From assembly GCF_000346465.2 (NCBI RefSeq), contig NC_034013.1:5973598-6037597 (forward strand): 64,000 nucleotides of DNA. The letters run 5' to 3'. Positions 45,600 to 57,041 of the stretch are shown here, in pieces. The DNA is from Prunus persica (taxonomy: Eukaryota; Streptophyta; Magnoliopsida; Rosales; Rosaceae). The notes beneath the pieces were generated by a model. The model had not been told where the DNA came from. It searched no databases and worked only from the letters and a program-made list of their open reading frames with translations. A program made the translations under genes and the position numbers. Each line of letters starts with the position of its first letter. The first letter of the stretch is position 1.

Positions 45600-47590
45600 G
45601 GGAATTATTGAACACTTGATATTTATGTATAATGTACAAATTTTGTCTATAATATATAATGTAAAAATTTGTTGAGGTTTTCTTAAATTAAAAAAAATAC
45701 AAACATACAAATTGCGTAACCGACGTGTAATACTTTTCCAACGACGTAATAAAGTCAAAAGCCGTCGTTTTTTGTTGTTTCATTTTAAACAAATCCGACG
45801 TAAAAGGATATTTAGACGACGTTCTTTGAACAATTGAGTCGTTTATGGTTTACAACGTCTTCAATTTCTTAAGGGTTCAGGGTAGTACTTTGTAACGACA
45901 GCGGTTAAGTCGTGGAATATATATTTTACGTCGGATAGTTAAATATCCGCCATGGTTTCTCATTTAAACGACGTCATTTTAACAACTTAGTCGTCTATTA
46001 CAATTTACAACATCTACAATTTATTAACACCGACGTGGTTTGTTGTTGTGATAAGAATATTTTATTATTTTTATATCAAAATATTCAAAATAAATTCAAA
46101 ATAAATCAGAAAAATGCAAAGTCAACTCCTATGAAGTCATTGATATATTTTCTTCCCCCTAAACCTTGAAAAAATTCATTTTGAATAACAAAAATTTAAA
46201 ATGACCATCCAAAACAAAATTGTTTTGATGAGTCATAAAAGCACTTCTAGTTTTATGGTTTAGGGTTTAGAGTCTAGGGTTTAGAGATTATGGTTGTTAT
46301 TTATTGGGGTTTATTTTTAAAGTATAATTTTTGGGTAGTCTTGGGTATATATTAGGCTGTAAAACCATAAACCCTTTTATAAACTTAATTTTTAAAATTA
46401 TATAATTTAGTTTTAAGGGTTTAGGGTATTAATTGTTAACGACGGTGGTTGAGTCGTGGAATACATATGTTACGTCGTGCAGTAAAATATCCGACATGGT
46501 TTCCACTTTAAACGACGTCATTTTAATATGTAAGTCGTCTATTATAATTTACAACGTTTTCAATTTCTTAACTTCGACGTGGTTTTTCAGTCGTCTTTAT
46601 ATCAAAATATTCAAAATAAATTTAAAATTAATCCGAAAAATGAAGCGTCAAAATAAACGGCGTTACGTTCAGTGTTTCCGTTGTGGAATATTACATTTAC
46701 GTCGGTTCTTGTAGAACTTTCGCCATGGTTTTTCTTTCGACGTTTTAAAGATTGCGCGCTCTAAAAATTTTCGCGCGCCCTAAATTTTTTTATATTTGGC
46801 TCTTATTCTTATACTTCTAACCCTGAACCCTAAAATTTTCAGATTTCGCGCAACATAACATTCGCTCTCTCACTTCTGCTCTAATTAAAAGTTGCACTCT
46901 CCAGGCTCCGTCGAATCTGTGAGCTCGTCCAACCTGTAAGTACAAACCCTATCTTCCCCTTGTAAATTCATTGAATGATATTAGGTTGTTTTGTTAAAGG
47001 GTTTTAGATATATGTTTTGCGATCTGTTAATAATGTGCTTATAGGTATGGGTTCATGGATTTTCTGTTTAATGGGTTCATGGATTTTCTGTTTAATGGGT
47101 TCATGGATTACATTATCTGTTATGTTGAATTGGGAATGGATTTAATTTTGTCGGATCTTTTAATCACCCTATGTTATGTTGAATTGGGAATGGATTTATT
47201 GTTTTCATGCTTGGTTTCATGTATATGTTGGTTTCTTGCTTGATTTCATATATATGTTGTGTTCTTAATGGGTTTTGGGTTCTTGAAAATAAACTGAGAC
47301 ACGACGCCTTTTTAGGCATACGACGACGATTACACGACGGTTTATGAAAAAACAGTCGTTGTATTACGTATACACGACGGTTTTTTCATAAACCGTCGTT
47401 TGTATTACTTATATTAGACGACGTCTGTTGAAAATCCGTCGTCTATATATGCCAAATACGTCTGTTTTTGTTTAAAACCCGTCGTCTCTGTTGTGTATTA
47501 CTTGCTATTAGATCTTTGTATAATCTGCTATAGTGATGGTCATTGCCTGTATTTTCACTTTATTATAGATAATAGGTTATAGTGTCGGAG
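45600..47590 (+). promoter_or_regulatory. Intergenic region and TNP2 promoter with 5'-UTR intron (CACTA-2)
   Basis: Motif-rich at 45720-46050 and 46435-46740. The segment 46060-46430 is free of motifs and holds telomere-like TTTAGGG/GGGTTTAG words (46255-46295, 46410-46430). A probable TATA word (TTTATATTTGG) lies near 46788. A probable 5'-UTR intron runs from 46936 (CCT/GTAAGT) to 47575 (ATAATAG), with a further motif cluster at 47295-47490 and a short direct repeat of GGGTTCATGGATTTTCTG at 47048-47110. The start codon follows at 47591. Confidence 0.6.
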
Positions 47591-50500
47591 ATGGATAAGT
47601 CATGGATGCACTCGGATAGAAGATCGAAGGCATATGAGTTTGGGGTGGAAGCATTTTTGAACTTTGCTGTAGAAAATCTTCTAACTACCACACATATCCG
47701 TTGTCCATGTGTTAAATGTGTTAATTTGAAGTTGTTTGGGGTTGGAATTATAAGGGATCACTTATACTTTAATGGAATTGACCAAAGCTATAAGAATTGG
47801 ACATTTCACGGAAAACCTTGGGAAGCAACTACTAATGCTAGTAGAAATGTTGAAGAAGATGATGGCCATAGTAGGTACAGTTTTGTGTCTGAAGAAATTG
47901 ATATGGATGATAATGATTTTGGTGATTTTGGTTCCGATCCGTATGAGTTTGCCAATGTGATTGGGGATGGAGATCAACCAGTGTACCTTGGTTGTAGAAA
48001 GTACACGAAGTTATCGGCATTAGTGAAGTTGTATAATTTGAAGGCAAAACATGGGATGAGTGATGTCTGTTTTACAGAATTATTGATACTTCAAGGCGAT
48101 TTGCTTCCAGAAGGAAATACAATACCAACCTCTATGTATGAGGCTAAAAAGACTTTGTGTGCATTGGGGCTGAGTTATGAGAAAATGCACGCATGCCCCA
48201 ATGATTGCATCTTGTATAGGAAGGAATATGAGGATTCAACTAATTGTCCTACTTGTGGTATCTCAAGGTGGAAGGAAGGCAAAGATTCAATCTTGAAAGA
48301 GGGTGTGCCAGCGAAGGTGGTGTGGTATTTTCCTCCAATTCCAAGGTTTAAAAGGATGTTTCAATCACATGAGACAGCTAAGAGTTTGACTTGGCATGCT
48401 GCTAGAAAATCAATTGACGGTCAGATGTCTCATCCGGCGGATTTCCCGTCTTGGAAACTTCTTGATGATAAATGGCCTGAGTTTGGTAATGAGCCGAGAA
48501 ACTTGAGATTGGCTCTTTCATCTGATGGATTCAATCCCCACAGTTCTCTAAGTAGCAGATATAGTTGTTGGCCGGTTATCTTAGTTACATATAATCTCCC
48601 TCCATGGCTGTGCATGAAACGAAAGTTCATGATGTTAACCTTATTGATTTCCGGTCCTAAACAACCCGGAAATGATATAGACGTCTACTTGGAGCCTTTG
48701 ATTGATGATTTAAAATCTTTGTGGGATGGGATTAGAGGAGTGTATGATGCACATAATGGAGAATACTTTATACTCAGAGCTGCATTAATGTGGACAATTA
48801 ATGATTTTCCCGCCTATGGAAACTTATCTGGTTGTGTTGTTAAAGGATATAAAGCTTGTCCAATATGCGGCGATGATACACCTAGTCACAGGTTGAAAAA
48901 TGGCCACAAAATTTGTTACATTGGGCATAGAAAATGGTTACCAATCAATCATCTATATAGGAGGCAACGTGCAGCTTTTAATGGGAAACCTGAATATGGC
49001 ATACCTCCCGAGCCATTAACCAGAGAAGAAGTGCTGCATATGGTTGAAAATGGTGACAGAGTTTGTTGGAAGAAGAAATCAATATTCTTTGATCTCGAGT
49101 ATTGGAAATACCTTCCTGTGAGGCATGCCCTAGATGTTATGCACATTGAGAAGAATGTTTGCGATAGTATTATTGGTACATTGCTGGAGATCCCTGGAAA
49201 AAATAAAGATGGGATTGCAGCTCGATTAGATTTATTGAACATGGGGGTCAAAACTGATTTGCAACCCGAGTATGGAGAAAGACGTACTCGTTTGCCTCCT
49301 GGGCCTTGGAATTTGTCAAGAGCAGAGAAGAGAGAGGTTTGCAATTCTTTCTATGGTATGAAGGTCCCTGAAGGTTATTCTTCAAATATTAAAAATTTGT
49401 ATCTTTACAAGATTCAAGACTTCTTGGCCTTAAATCACATGATTGTCATACCTTAATGCAACAATTGCTCCCTGTGGCAATTCGTTCTGTTTTGGAGAAG
49501 CCGGCAAGGTATGCAATAACTCGTTTGTGCTTCTTCTTCAATGCTATATGTGCAAAGACTGTTGATGTTTCCAAGCTAGATAAGTTGGAAGAAGATGTAG
49601 TAGTTACTCTGTGTTTGCTTGAGAAGTACTTTCCCCCTTCATTCTTTGATATCATGGTTCATCTAGTAGTACATCTTGTCAGAGAAGTTCGTCTATGTGG
49701 GCCAGTATATTTTAGGTGGATGTATCCGTTTGAAAGATATATGAAAGTGCTGAAGGGGTATGTTCAGAATCGTACTCATCCCGAAGGTTGCATTGCTGAG
49801 CGGTATATAGCTGAAGAAGCGGTAGAGTTTTGTACTCAGCATTTATCTGATGTTAGTACAGTTGGAGTGCCTTCAAGCCAAAAGATGGGACTTTCAAAGC
49901 CATTATCAGGTTGCACAGTGAGCGTAGTTGATCAGGACCTGTTGAATCAAGCACATCTATATGTCTTGGAGAATACGGAGGAAGTCCTACCTTATATCGA
50001 GTACGTATGAGTTTTATTCTTTAACTTATTGATTTTAAATTATTTCTTATGTTTATCTTCTATATTTGGGACCGTAATGCTTGAATTTTTCGTGTCATGT
50101 AGGCAACATATGATCCACATCAAGACTGCTTATCCAAAATTTAGAAAGAGAACAAAGTGGCTGCAGGATAAGCATAATAGCACTTTCATTCAATGGCTAC
50201 GCTTCAAGGTATATGTTGTTGAATAACATATTTCTCTTTTAATTTTCTTCTTATTTCTATGTTAGATTGAATTAAGATATATGATTAATTTGCAGGTTCA
50301 AAGTGAACTTGAGGAAGACAATCATGGCGTATCAGAAAATTTAAGGTGGCTAGCAGCTGGTCCAAACATGTCAGTGCCATTATATAGGAGCTATCTTATT
50401 AAAGGTATTAAATTCAATATCAAGGCACAAGATGATGTGCGGACAACTCAAAATAGTGGAGTTTATTTACTTGCACATACCATGCAAGTTGCTAGTGCCA

Positions 50501-50940
50501 AGGATAAAAACCCAATTCTCTCAAATATGGGTTTCTATGGTGTCATTCAAGAAATTTGGGACCTTGACTACCAAAAGTTTACAATCCCAGTTTTTAGGTG
50601 TGATTGGATAGATAGTTCTGGTCTTGTAGTCGACGAACTTGGATTTACCCTTGTAGATTTGAGTAAAATTGGACATAGGAATGACCAATTTGTTTTGGCT
50701 TCTCAAGTCAAACAAATATTTTTTGTTGACGACCCGATGCATCGTGGTTGGTCGGTAGTGTTATCAATGCCTAATAGAGAATATAATGATGTTATTGGTG
50801 ATGAAGTCTTAGGTGATGTGATAATTGAGTGTGAGCCATTTACTAGAGGGATGCCAAATGTTGACACATTTGATGAACTGGTGGGTGAGTTAGGTGGTCA
50901 AAATATTCGAGATGGGTGTGAAGATATATGGATTGAATGA
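47591..50940 (+). pseudogene. CACTA TNP2-like transposase (CACTA-2), near complete, one frameshift
   Basis: Exons 47591-50000, 50103-50208 and 50296-50940. I take the ATG at 47591 (MDKSWM, the family start) rather than the GTG at 47582. Order: transposase-associated N-terminus (IRCPCVKC), CPNDC/CPTC, Transposase_21 core (DGFNPHSS, WTINDFPAYG, CPICGDD, HALDVMHIEKNVCDSIIGTLL), then the DUF4218 region (about 49460-49880; YFPPSFFDIMVHL, GPVYFRWMYPFERYM) and the DUF4216 region in exon 3 (SGVYLLAHTMQVASAKDKNP, DLSKIG). The frame is open to 49456, where it stops just before the DUF4218 part continues in another frame. A single base appears to be missing near 49427 compared with family spacing, so this copy is probably inactive. 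The catalytic core itself is uninterrupted. Full-length relatives are of similar size. Confidence 0.9.
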
Positions 50941-52538
50941 TGCTTATGTAATTGGCAGTGTATGACATTAATTTTGTAATATATTGTAATGTGATTTCTT
51001 CACTTTCTACGTTCAAATAAAACACGACGTTATTGTGAACCAGTTATTCAGCATATTTACCGACGTCTTAAAGCAACGTAACAATGAAGAACCACGACGC
51101 TATTGTGAAGCAATTATTCAGGATATCACGTCGGGGAAGGATTAAGAACCGCCATGTAATTCAAAATAACACGACTCCAATCCCATAATACCGACGTCTA
51201 AAAAACGAGATATATAATCTGAACGTTAAAAAATACGACGTCATCATACATTTTCCACGTCGCAAGTTCTTTTATAAACGAAGAGGAACGAAATGAATTC
51301 CGACGGTAATTCATTATAACCGCCGTCTAATATCAATTAAACGACGTTATTTGTAATACGGCTCTCTCATCGCATTTCAACGCCGTCTATATGTTCTGTA
51401 ATACGGCTCTCATTTATTTAGAACCGACGTTGTTTAGAAGTTCAACGTCGTCTATATTAATAAGTGCGTCGTGAGTAATGAATACATATAAATACAACGT
51501 CGACTACATAAATGCCACCGACGTTGTTTCGCATTCAACGTCAACTATATAAATACATACGTCGTAAATAATGACACTAACAACTATTTCCACGTCATCT
51601 TTTTTAGAAAAATCGAAGTGGAAAATTTATTTCACGACGGTTGTTTGTAAATAAGAGACGTAGTAGATTTCAATAACGTCGTCTTCTCATGTATTTAAAG
51701 ACGTCATATTTTTTCTTGTCGTGAAAATTATATTTGACGGCGTAGTGTTTTAGTTGTCGTCGTTGTATGTCTATCTTGCGGCCTTGTCCTTTTAATATGT
51801 GTCATATTTTTCCTTTTTAACGACGGTGATTTGTTTGAGTTGGTCGTCTATTCTCATCCTCGACTATTTTTTAGAACTTTAGCAGACTAAACACGTCTGT
51901 TTTTATTTGTTTTCGACGTTGTTTTATTTAACAACGTCTAATATTTATCGTCGTTGTTTGTTTCTGAAAATAGGACGTATAAATTTTGTAATACGACTCT
52001 CATATATTTGTAACCGACGTTGTTTTGTTGTTCAACGTCTACTCTATAAATACATACGTCGTAAATAATGACACTGACAACTATTTCCACGTCATCTTTT
52101 ATAGAAAAATCGAAGTGGAAAATTTATTTTACGACGGCTCTTTTTATATAGGCGACGTAGTAGGTATCAATAACGTCGTCTTCTAATGTATTTAAAGACG
52201 TCATATTTTTTATTGTCGTGAAAATGATATTTAATGGCGTCTTATTTTAATTTTCGTCGTTGTATGTCTATCTTGCGGCCTTGTTCTGTTAATATGTGTC
52301 ATATTTTTCCTTTTTAACGATGGTTTTTTTAGAGAGTTGGTCGTCTATTCTCATCCTCGACTGCTTTTTTAGATCTTTTTGCAGTACAAAGACGTCGTTT
52401 TGTATTTGTTGATGACGTTGTATATTGTAACAACGACGGTGATTTAGCGTCGTAGTTTATGAGGGAAAAGATGACGGTGGATTCCACGACCATTGAAAAA
52501 CCGAATACACGACGGTGATTTACCGTCGTCTTTTTGCT
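50941..52538. repeat. CACTA-2 3' subterminal repeat region
   Basis: ACGACG/CGTCGT words run from 51023 to the terminus at about 25-40 base spacing. A block of about 370 bases is present twice, at about 51518-51890 and 52013-52385 (offset about 495), each with CGTCATCTTTTNTAGAAAAA and ATCTTGCGGCCTTGT landmarks. Neighbouring sites near the end form an inverted pair (about 52509-52530). No coding sequence. Confidence 0.88.
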
Positions 52539-52552
52539 TTTTTGTAGTAGTG
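52539..52552 (-). repeat. CACTA-2 3' terminal inverted repeat
   Basis: TTTTTGTAGTAGTG, exact complement of 37887-37900; followed by the ATG target duplication. Confidence 0.96.
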
Positions 52553-53591
52553 ATGTTGGCGAGACATGAAGACTAGACGGCTCAATTTGGGCCTGTTTTT
52601 TTATAAGGACGCAGAGGAGAAAGAGAGGCGATTCGTGATATTATCAAGGCCAACTTGGAGTTCATTGAGGCTTTTAACAAACACAAGGGTCAGAACTACT
52701 TCACTCTAGACTAAGCTTAAATGAATTTGCAGACCTAACCAATGAGGAGTTTCGGGAAATTCATAATGGTTACATGAAACGATCCTCCAAATTGATCATG
52801 TCCAATTCCACGAAAGCTACAAGTTTTAGATATTGAAATGTCACTGATGTGCCACCTTCAGTGGATTGGAGAGAAAAGGGTGCAGTGACGCCTATGTGGT
52901 AAGTATTAAACAAGTTGTTAAACGATGACGCATTCACTGTTTCACAACATAACATGTTATTGAATGATGAGGCATGTTATTTCAATTTTATAAGGTGTTG
53001 GTGGGTGTTCTCAGCAGTGGCAGCGACAGAAGGGGTTAACCGGCTCAAAACCAGAAACTTAATCTCACTATCAGAGCAAGAGCTTGTGGATTGTGACACT
53101 ACAGGTCAAGATCATGGCTGTGAAGGTGGTCTAATGGATGACGCTTTCCAATTCATCCAACGCAAGAAAGGCTGACAACTGAAGCTAATTACCCCTACCA
53201 GGGTGTAAATGGAACTAGTTGCAACACTCAGAAGGCTGCATCCCAAACAGTGTCAATAAACGGGTACGAGGATGTGCCTAAAAACAACAAAAATGCTATG
53301 TTGCAAGCCGTCGCTAACCAACCAATTTCGGTTGCCATTGACGCAAGTGGCTGTACATTCCAGTTTTATTCAAGTGGTGTGTTCATTGGAACATGTGGTA
53401 TAAACTTAGATCATGGTGCGGGACTAGTAGTGATGGGACTAAATACTGGCTAGGGAGGAATTCTGGGGGCACGGTGGGGGGAGAGTGGATATGTGACGAT
53501 GCAAAGGGGCATTCCTGCCAAGGAAGGACTCTGTGGCATTGCTGTTGAAGCTTCTTATCCAACCGCATGATTAATTAAAATACATATATGT

Positions 53592-54221
53592 CTGTAAACA
53601 CGAATTTCCTGCGACAAATGAGACAAAAACACATATACAAAATAATATTTGTATTAATGAAATTTAGGATTACAATCTCTGTATTGAATCCTCTGATTCG
53701 ATCTCCAAAGTGTTTAAAGAAAATTTGCGTTTGATACAAGGGTCGTAGAGACTTGATCTTGATCAAACGGGTAGCACAAGGCTTGTTTGGTGTTCGAATT
53801 TTTCTAGGGTGGAGGAACCGGCACATATTTGTTGTGCTTGATGGCTCTTCCAAAGTGAGGTGAAGAATGCAGAGAGTTTTTTGTTTCTTCTGAATGCTTC
53901 ATCTGTCTAGGCCCCCTTCTTTTCCCTTGAGGCCTCCTATTTATAGGCCCCTACAGGATGCTTGACCTAAATAGCTTTCCTTTTTTAGAACCCTACTTTG
54001 TGGAATTCTGATTTGATTTAAAATCAATTCCAATAATTTGGCAATTTAACCAAATTATCTTTGATTGATTGACTTGATTAATATTTGATTTAAATCAAAG
54101 TCAATCACAGAAGATTCTTTCCTTTAATTTTGTCTTCACTTCGAACTGTTTGATGCACTTCGTCGGATGTCAACACGTCTCACTTTTGACAACTAATCCA
54201 AATTTGATGAGTTGTACACCA
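53592..54221 (-). mobile_element. Putative solo LTR in the 3' flank of protease copy C
   Basis: About 630 bases present in module C but not in module A (the site is near 19094). The left edge is TGTAAACACG and the right edge TACACCACA, so the ends are TG...CA. The minus strand has a promoter-like CCTATAAATAGGAGG (complement at about 53935-53950). No target duplication is visible, and about 55 bases of module A (19095-19149) are missing here, so the insertion seems to come with a flanking deletion. The minus-strand open frame 53575-53853 inside it is not recognised. Confidence 0.55.
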
Positions 54222-56351
54222 CATGAGCTGCTATCCTTCACTTTGAAATCCATGCCTAAGAACATAGAGACAATTAACCCATGACGTGGATTTGCTCTTA
54301 AAATCTCACGCAATTAATTAGCAGCTCTAGCTATGAGGTTGACATGTTTTCAATACCATTGCAAGGTTAAATCAAGTTAGATTAAGGGAGCATATTTTTG
54401 CTCACCATCATTCTCAATATTTGATATGTGTCTATTAGTATAACCATGATTCTATAAATTTATAAAGCAAAGAATTAACTATGGTTATGCCAATGAACAC
54501 GTGCCAAGTGTTAAGATGGATGGTGAGAGTACACATTTGGGTCGGATCTAATGTCTGCAACTGTATTCAATTTAATTAAGGATTCATTTACAAGGCGAGT
54601 GGAAGGAGTCATCAATTTTGAATTAACAAGTTTCTACTTTAACGTATAACAACTATGTTCATATTTATTGGCTATATAACTTGTTATATTCAGCCAATTA
54701 CTAGGATAATGTATGCACTTAAGATCCAAGTGCTTTGACTTTTGTGCCACATAGAATTACATTCTTTTTTTGATATTTTATGATGTAAATTTTTTAATTT
54801 TTTAATTTTGAAATCATTTTTTGGTCCAATATTACCCCTTATGACTTGAATCGGATAATAGTCATTTATGTCATATTGCATAGATATATATATATATATA
54901 TATGTTTTTTCATATTTTCGACAATGTGTCATAGTATTTTATGTACCTTTTTTTAATAGGTAACATACAATTTTATTTTGTCTATTTTTGTATCTGACTT
55001 ATAGGTAGTTTTCTAATTTATGTTCCTAACTTATAGAAAACACGATTTATCACTAAGTATTTTTCGTTAATAATAACACTATTTACCTGTATGTCAAGCA
55101 CATAATTTAATATCGGTGCTTGTCTGATCGATTAGTATAATATGTGGGTCTTTATTTTTTATTAATTAAATTGTATTTTATCCATATATTAGGAATATTA
55201 TCAAAGAAAGAATTTAAATTTTAAATTATGAAATTCAATTACAAGGAAAAAATGCATTAAATTTAGATTTTCAATGTGGTTTCCTTATTTACCTCAAAGG
55301 GTAAAATTGACACAACAAAAAAAGTAATAAATGTCAAAGGACCTACATCTAAAACAAAAAACGCGATGACTAAACTCAATGACAGCTAATCGTTTTGGAC
55401 CTAGATTTAAGAAGCACTTTTGTTTATTATCTAACATCGTTGCATGCCATTGACAATGTGCCTATGGATGAGGAAGAGAAAGTTGTGCTTGACTGATGAT
55501 TGACAGAAACTTTCGCAAGTAAATCTTCGATGCTACCAGTTGAAGGCCCTTCGATGCTAAAGTTAGCTTAAGGTGATGAGAGCAAGCTATCGACAATGCA
55601 AGGTCATAAGTGTCAAGTGGCAAGTCTTACCCTGTATCTGGGGTGATGAGCTATATTTATAGGGAGTTCTGGATTTTTTTGGGTACTTAGTTTCAATGTG
55701 GGACTCGTGGGAGTGCCTTCCGAGGTTGACATGCGTCCCAGCAAATATCCTAGCGATGAACCCGAGAACATCCTACAAGATGCCTTCTAAGACGTAGAAT
55801 TGGCAAGGCATGCCAAATACACTTACCAGCAGTGGGCCGGTTAGTGAACAATCGGCGGATGGAGCTGGAAGCGTCTGCTATTTGTTGGATTAGACTTGCC
55901 AGCATGGGTTACACGGCCATGTTGTGCGTAGAATTGGTCGTGGGAGCCGAAAAGACCTACCGATTCATACTATTGGGCTTGCCAGCGCGGGCCATGGAGC
56001 CTTCCTTAGTGTCATACCCCTTCCACGTGTCATGACATGAGATGCGGGTCAGGTATGATACAAACAAACTTAAATTAATTAAATTCATCATGCAATGCAT
56101 TTCCTTTCAATTTTTTTGTGATAAACTAATAGATAATTGACTAAATAAACATCCTCCAAAGTTTCAATAAAAATTACTAAGTTTTTCTTACAATTTCTGT
56201 AGTTTTTATTCAATTTGTATCGATATCGATAATATCCCGATATTTCCATCAAAATTTCCGTATTTTTAAACTATCGATATTTTCGATACCATCAATATTT
56301 TTTACCTTGGCTGTAGGCACTGGTTATCACACTAATTATCAAGGGACCAGT
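54222..56351. other. Module C 3' flank, then gene-free spacer
   Basis: 54222-54540 is the 3' flank shared with 19148-19455. Beyond it I see no gene. There is an AT microsatellite at 54882-54903. A possible promoter-like TATATTTATAGGG lies near 55648. A cluster of self-complementary TATCGATA/CGATATTT words lies at 56215-56310. The frame at 55832-56035 has no recognisable motif. Confidence 0.6.
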
Positions 56352-56607
56352 TGTTGGATGACACCTGGGGCAGATTAGAAGTGCATTAAATGTTTCCTTT
56401 AGTAATTCTTGGAAACCTGCCGGTACAGCCACTTACATAGGGGTATTTTTAAAACAAAAGAAAACGGTTGTGTTGGTTAACAGGTAAAAGTAAGGGGAAA
56501 AACTGACGCGCCTCCTTCACAACACTCATTCCCCTTCTTCTTCTTCCTAATACCTCACCTACCCTTGTCTCTAGTTCATTTTCTTTCTGTTTGGGTCAAT
56601 TCTAACA
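56352..56607 (+). mobile_element. Probable copia-type LTR relic with degenerate primer-binding site
   Basis: TGTTGGATGACACC at the left and TTCTAACA at the right give TGTTGG...TAACA ends of copia style and a 256-base length. It is followed at 56608 by TAGTATCATGAC, close to the initiator-Met primer-binding site TGGTATCAGAGC. No second LTR or pol is seen; the internal part seems lost after about 56830. Confidence 0.5.
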
Positions 56608-56996
56608 TAGTATCATGACTGATTTCTCTTATTCACATGCTTAAATCTTGAGAACCTCTTCTTAGAAATCCCAAATTTATTTGATTTCTTCTATTTCCCC
56701 AAATCTGATTCACCTTTGATTCATTAAACATCAACTATTATTTATTATGGCTTGTACTAAATCTCTAGTTGCTGCCCTTCTACTAAATCCAAATGGAGTA
56801 GATGCACACAAAGTTGCAGTCATGAACTGATGAAAAGTTCCTTCTCCTGCGAAATATGTGAAAAATGGAGAAGCTGGGATGGGTTTGATTGATTTTTGGG
56901 TTTAATTGATTTTTCATGTTCGGGTTTGATGGAGCTGTGTTTGATTCTTGATGTCTTGGTTTGATTGATTTTTGATGTTTGTGTTTCTTTTAGACG

Positions 56997-57000
<4 letters not shown>

Positions 57001-57039
<39 letters not shown>
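57001..57039. repeat. GA microsatellite
   Basis: About 19 GA units; the overlapping open frame is a translation of the repeat. Confidence 0.95.

Positions 57040-57041
<2 letters not shown>

Larger units (their letters stand above)
37887..52552 (+). mobile_element. CACTA (En/Spm) DNA transposon, complete copy (CACTA-2)
   Basis: The element starts CACTACTACAAAAA (37887) and ends TTTTTTGTAGTAGTG (52552). ATG flanks it on both sides (37884-37886 and 52553-52555), a 3-bp target duplication as expected for CACTA. It is 14,666 bp long. It contains the 5' subterminal repeats, a captured RPN6 fragment, a Transposase_24/ULP1-like gene (41794-45599), the TNP2 transposase gene (47591-50940) and 3' subterminal repeats. 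It lies in exon 1 of protease copy C. Both genes are damaged, so it probably needs help in trans to move. The termini and subterminal repeats look intact. Confidence 0.97.
37790..53567 (+). pseudogene. Papain-like cysteine protease, copy C, split by CACTA-2, catalytic Cys lost
   Basis: Host parts are 37790-37886, then 52553-52897 (exon 1) and 52995-53567 (exon 2). CACTA-2 sits after ACCATG; copy A (11464-11475) shows the intact site. The start codon is deleted. Exon 1 has lost 17 bases before the splice donor (near 52895). The splice acceptor has a G to A change that moves the AG by one base (52993-52994). The codon for the catalytic Cys (second Cys of CCWAF in copy A) is TGG, Trp, at 52999-53001. 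Near 53417 the region after the catalytic His (LDHG) is deleted. Preserved pieces include [15 protein letters not shown] and QKAASQTVS. The 3' end SYPTA is as in copy A. Clearly dead, by lesions different from copy A. Confidence 0.92.

Noticed and set aside
47582..47590. GTG start upstream of the TNP2 ATG
   Set aside because: Nuclear plant genes start at ATG; the family begins with MDKSWM-type sequence at 47591.
55832..56035. Frame of 67 codons
   Set aside because: No motif, no homologue recognised, no promoter or splice context.
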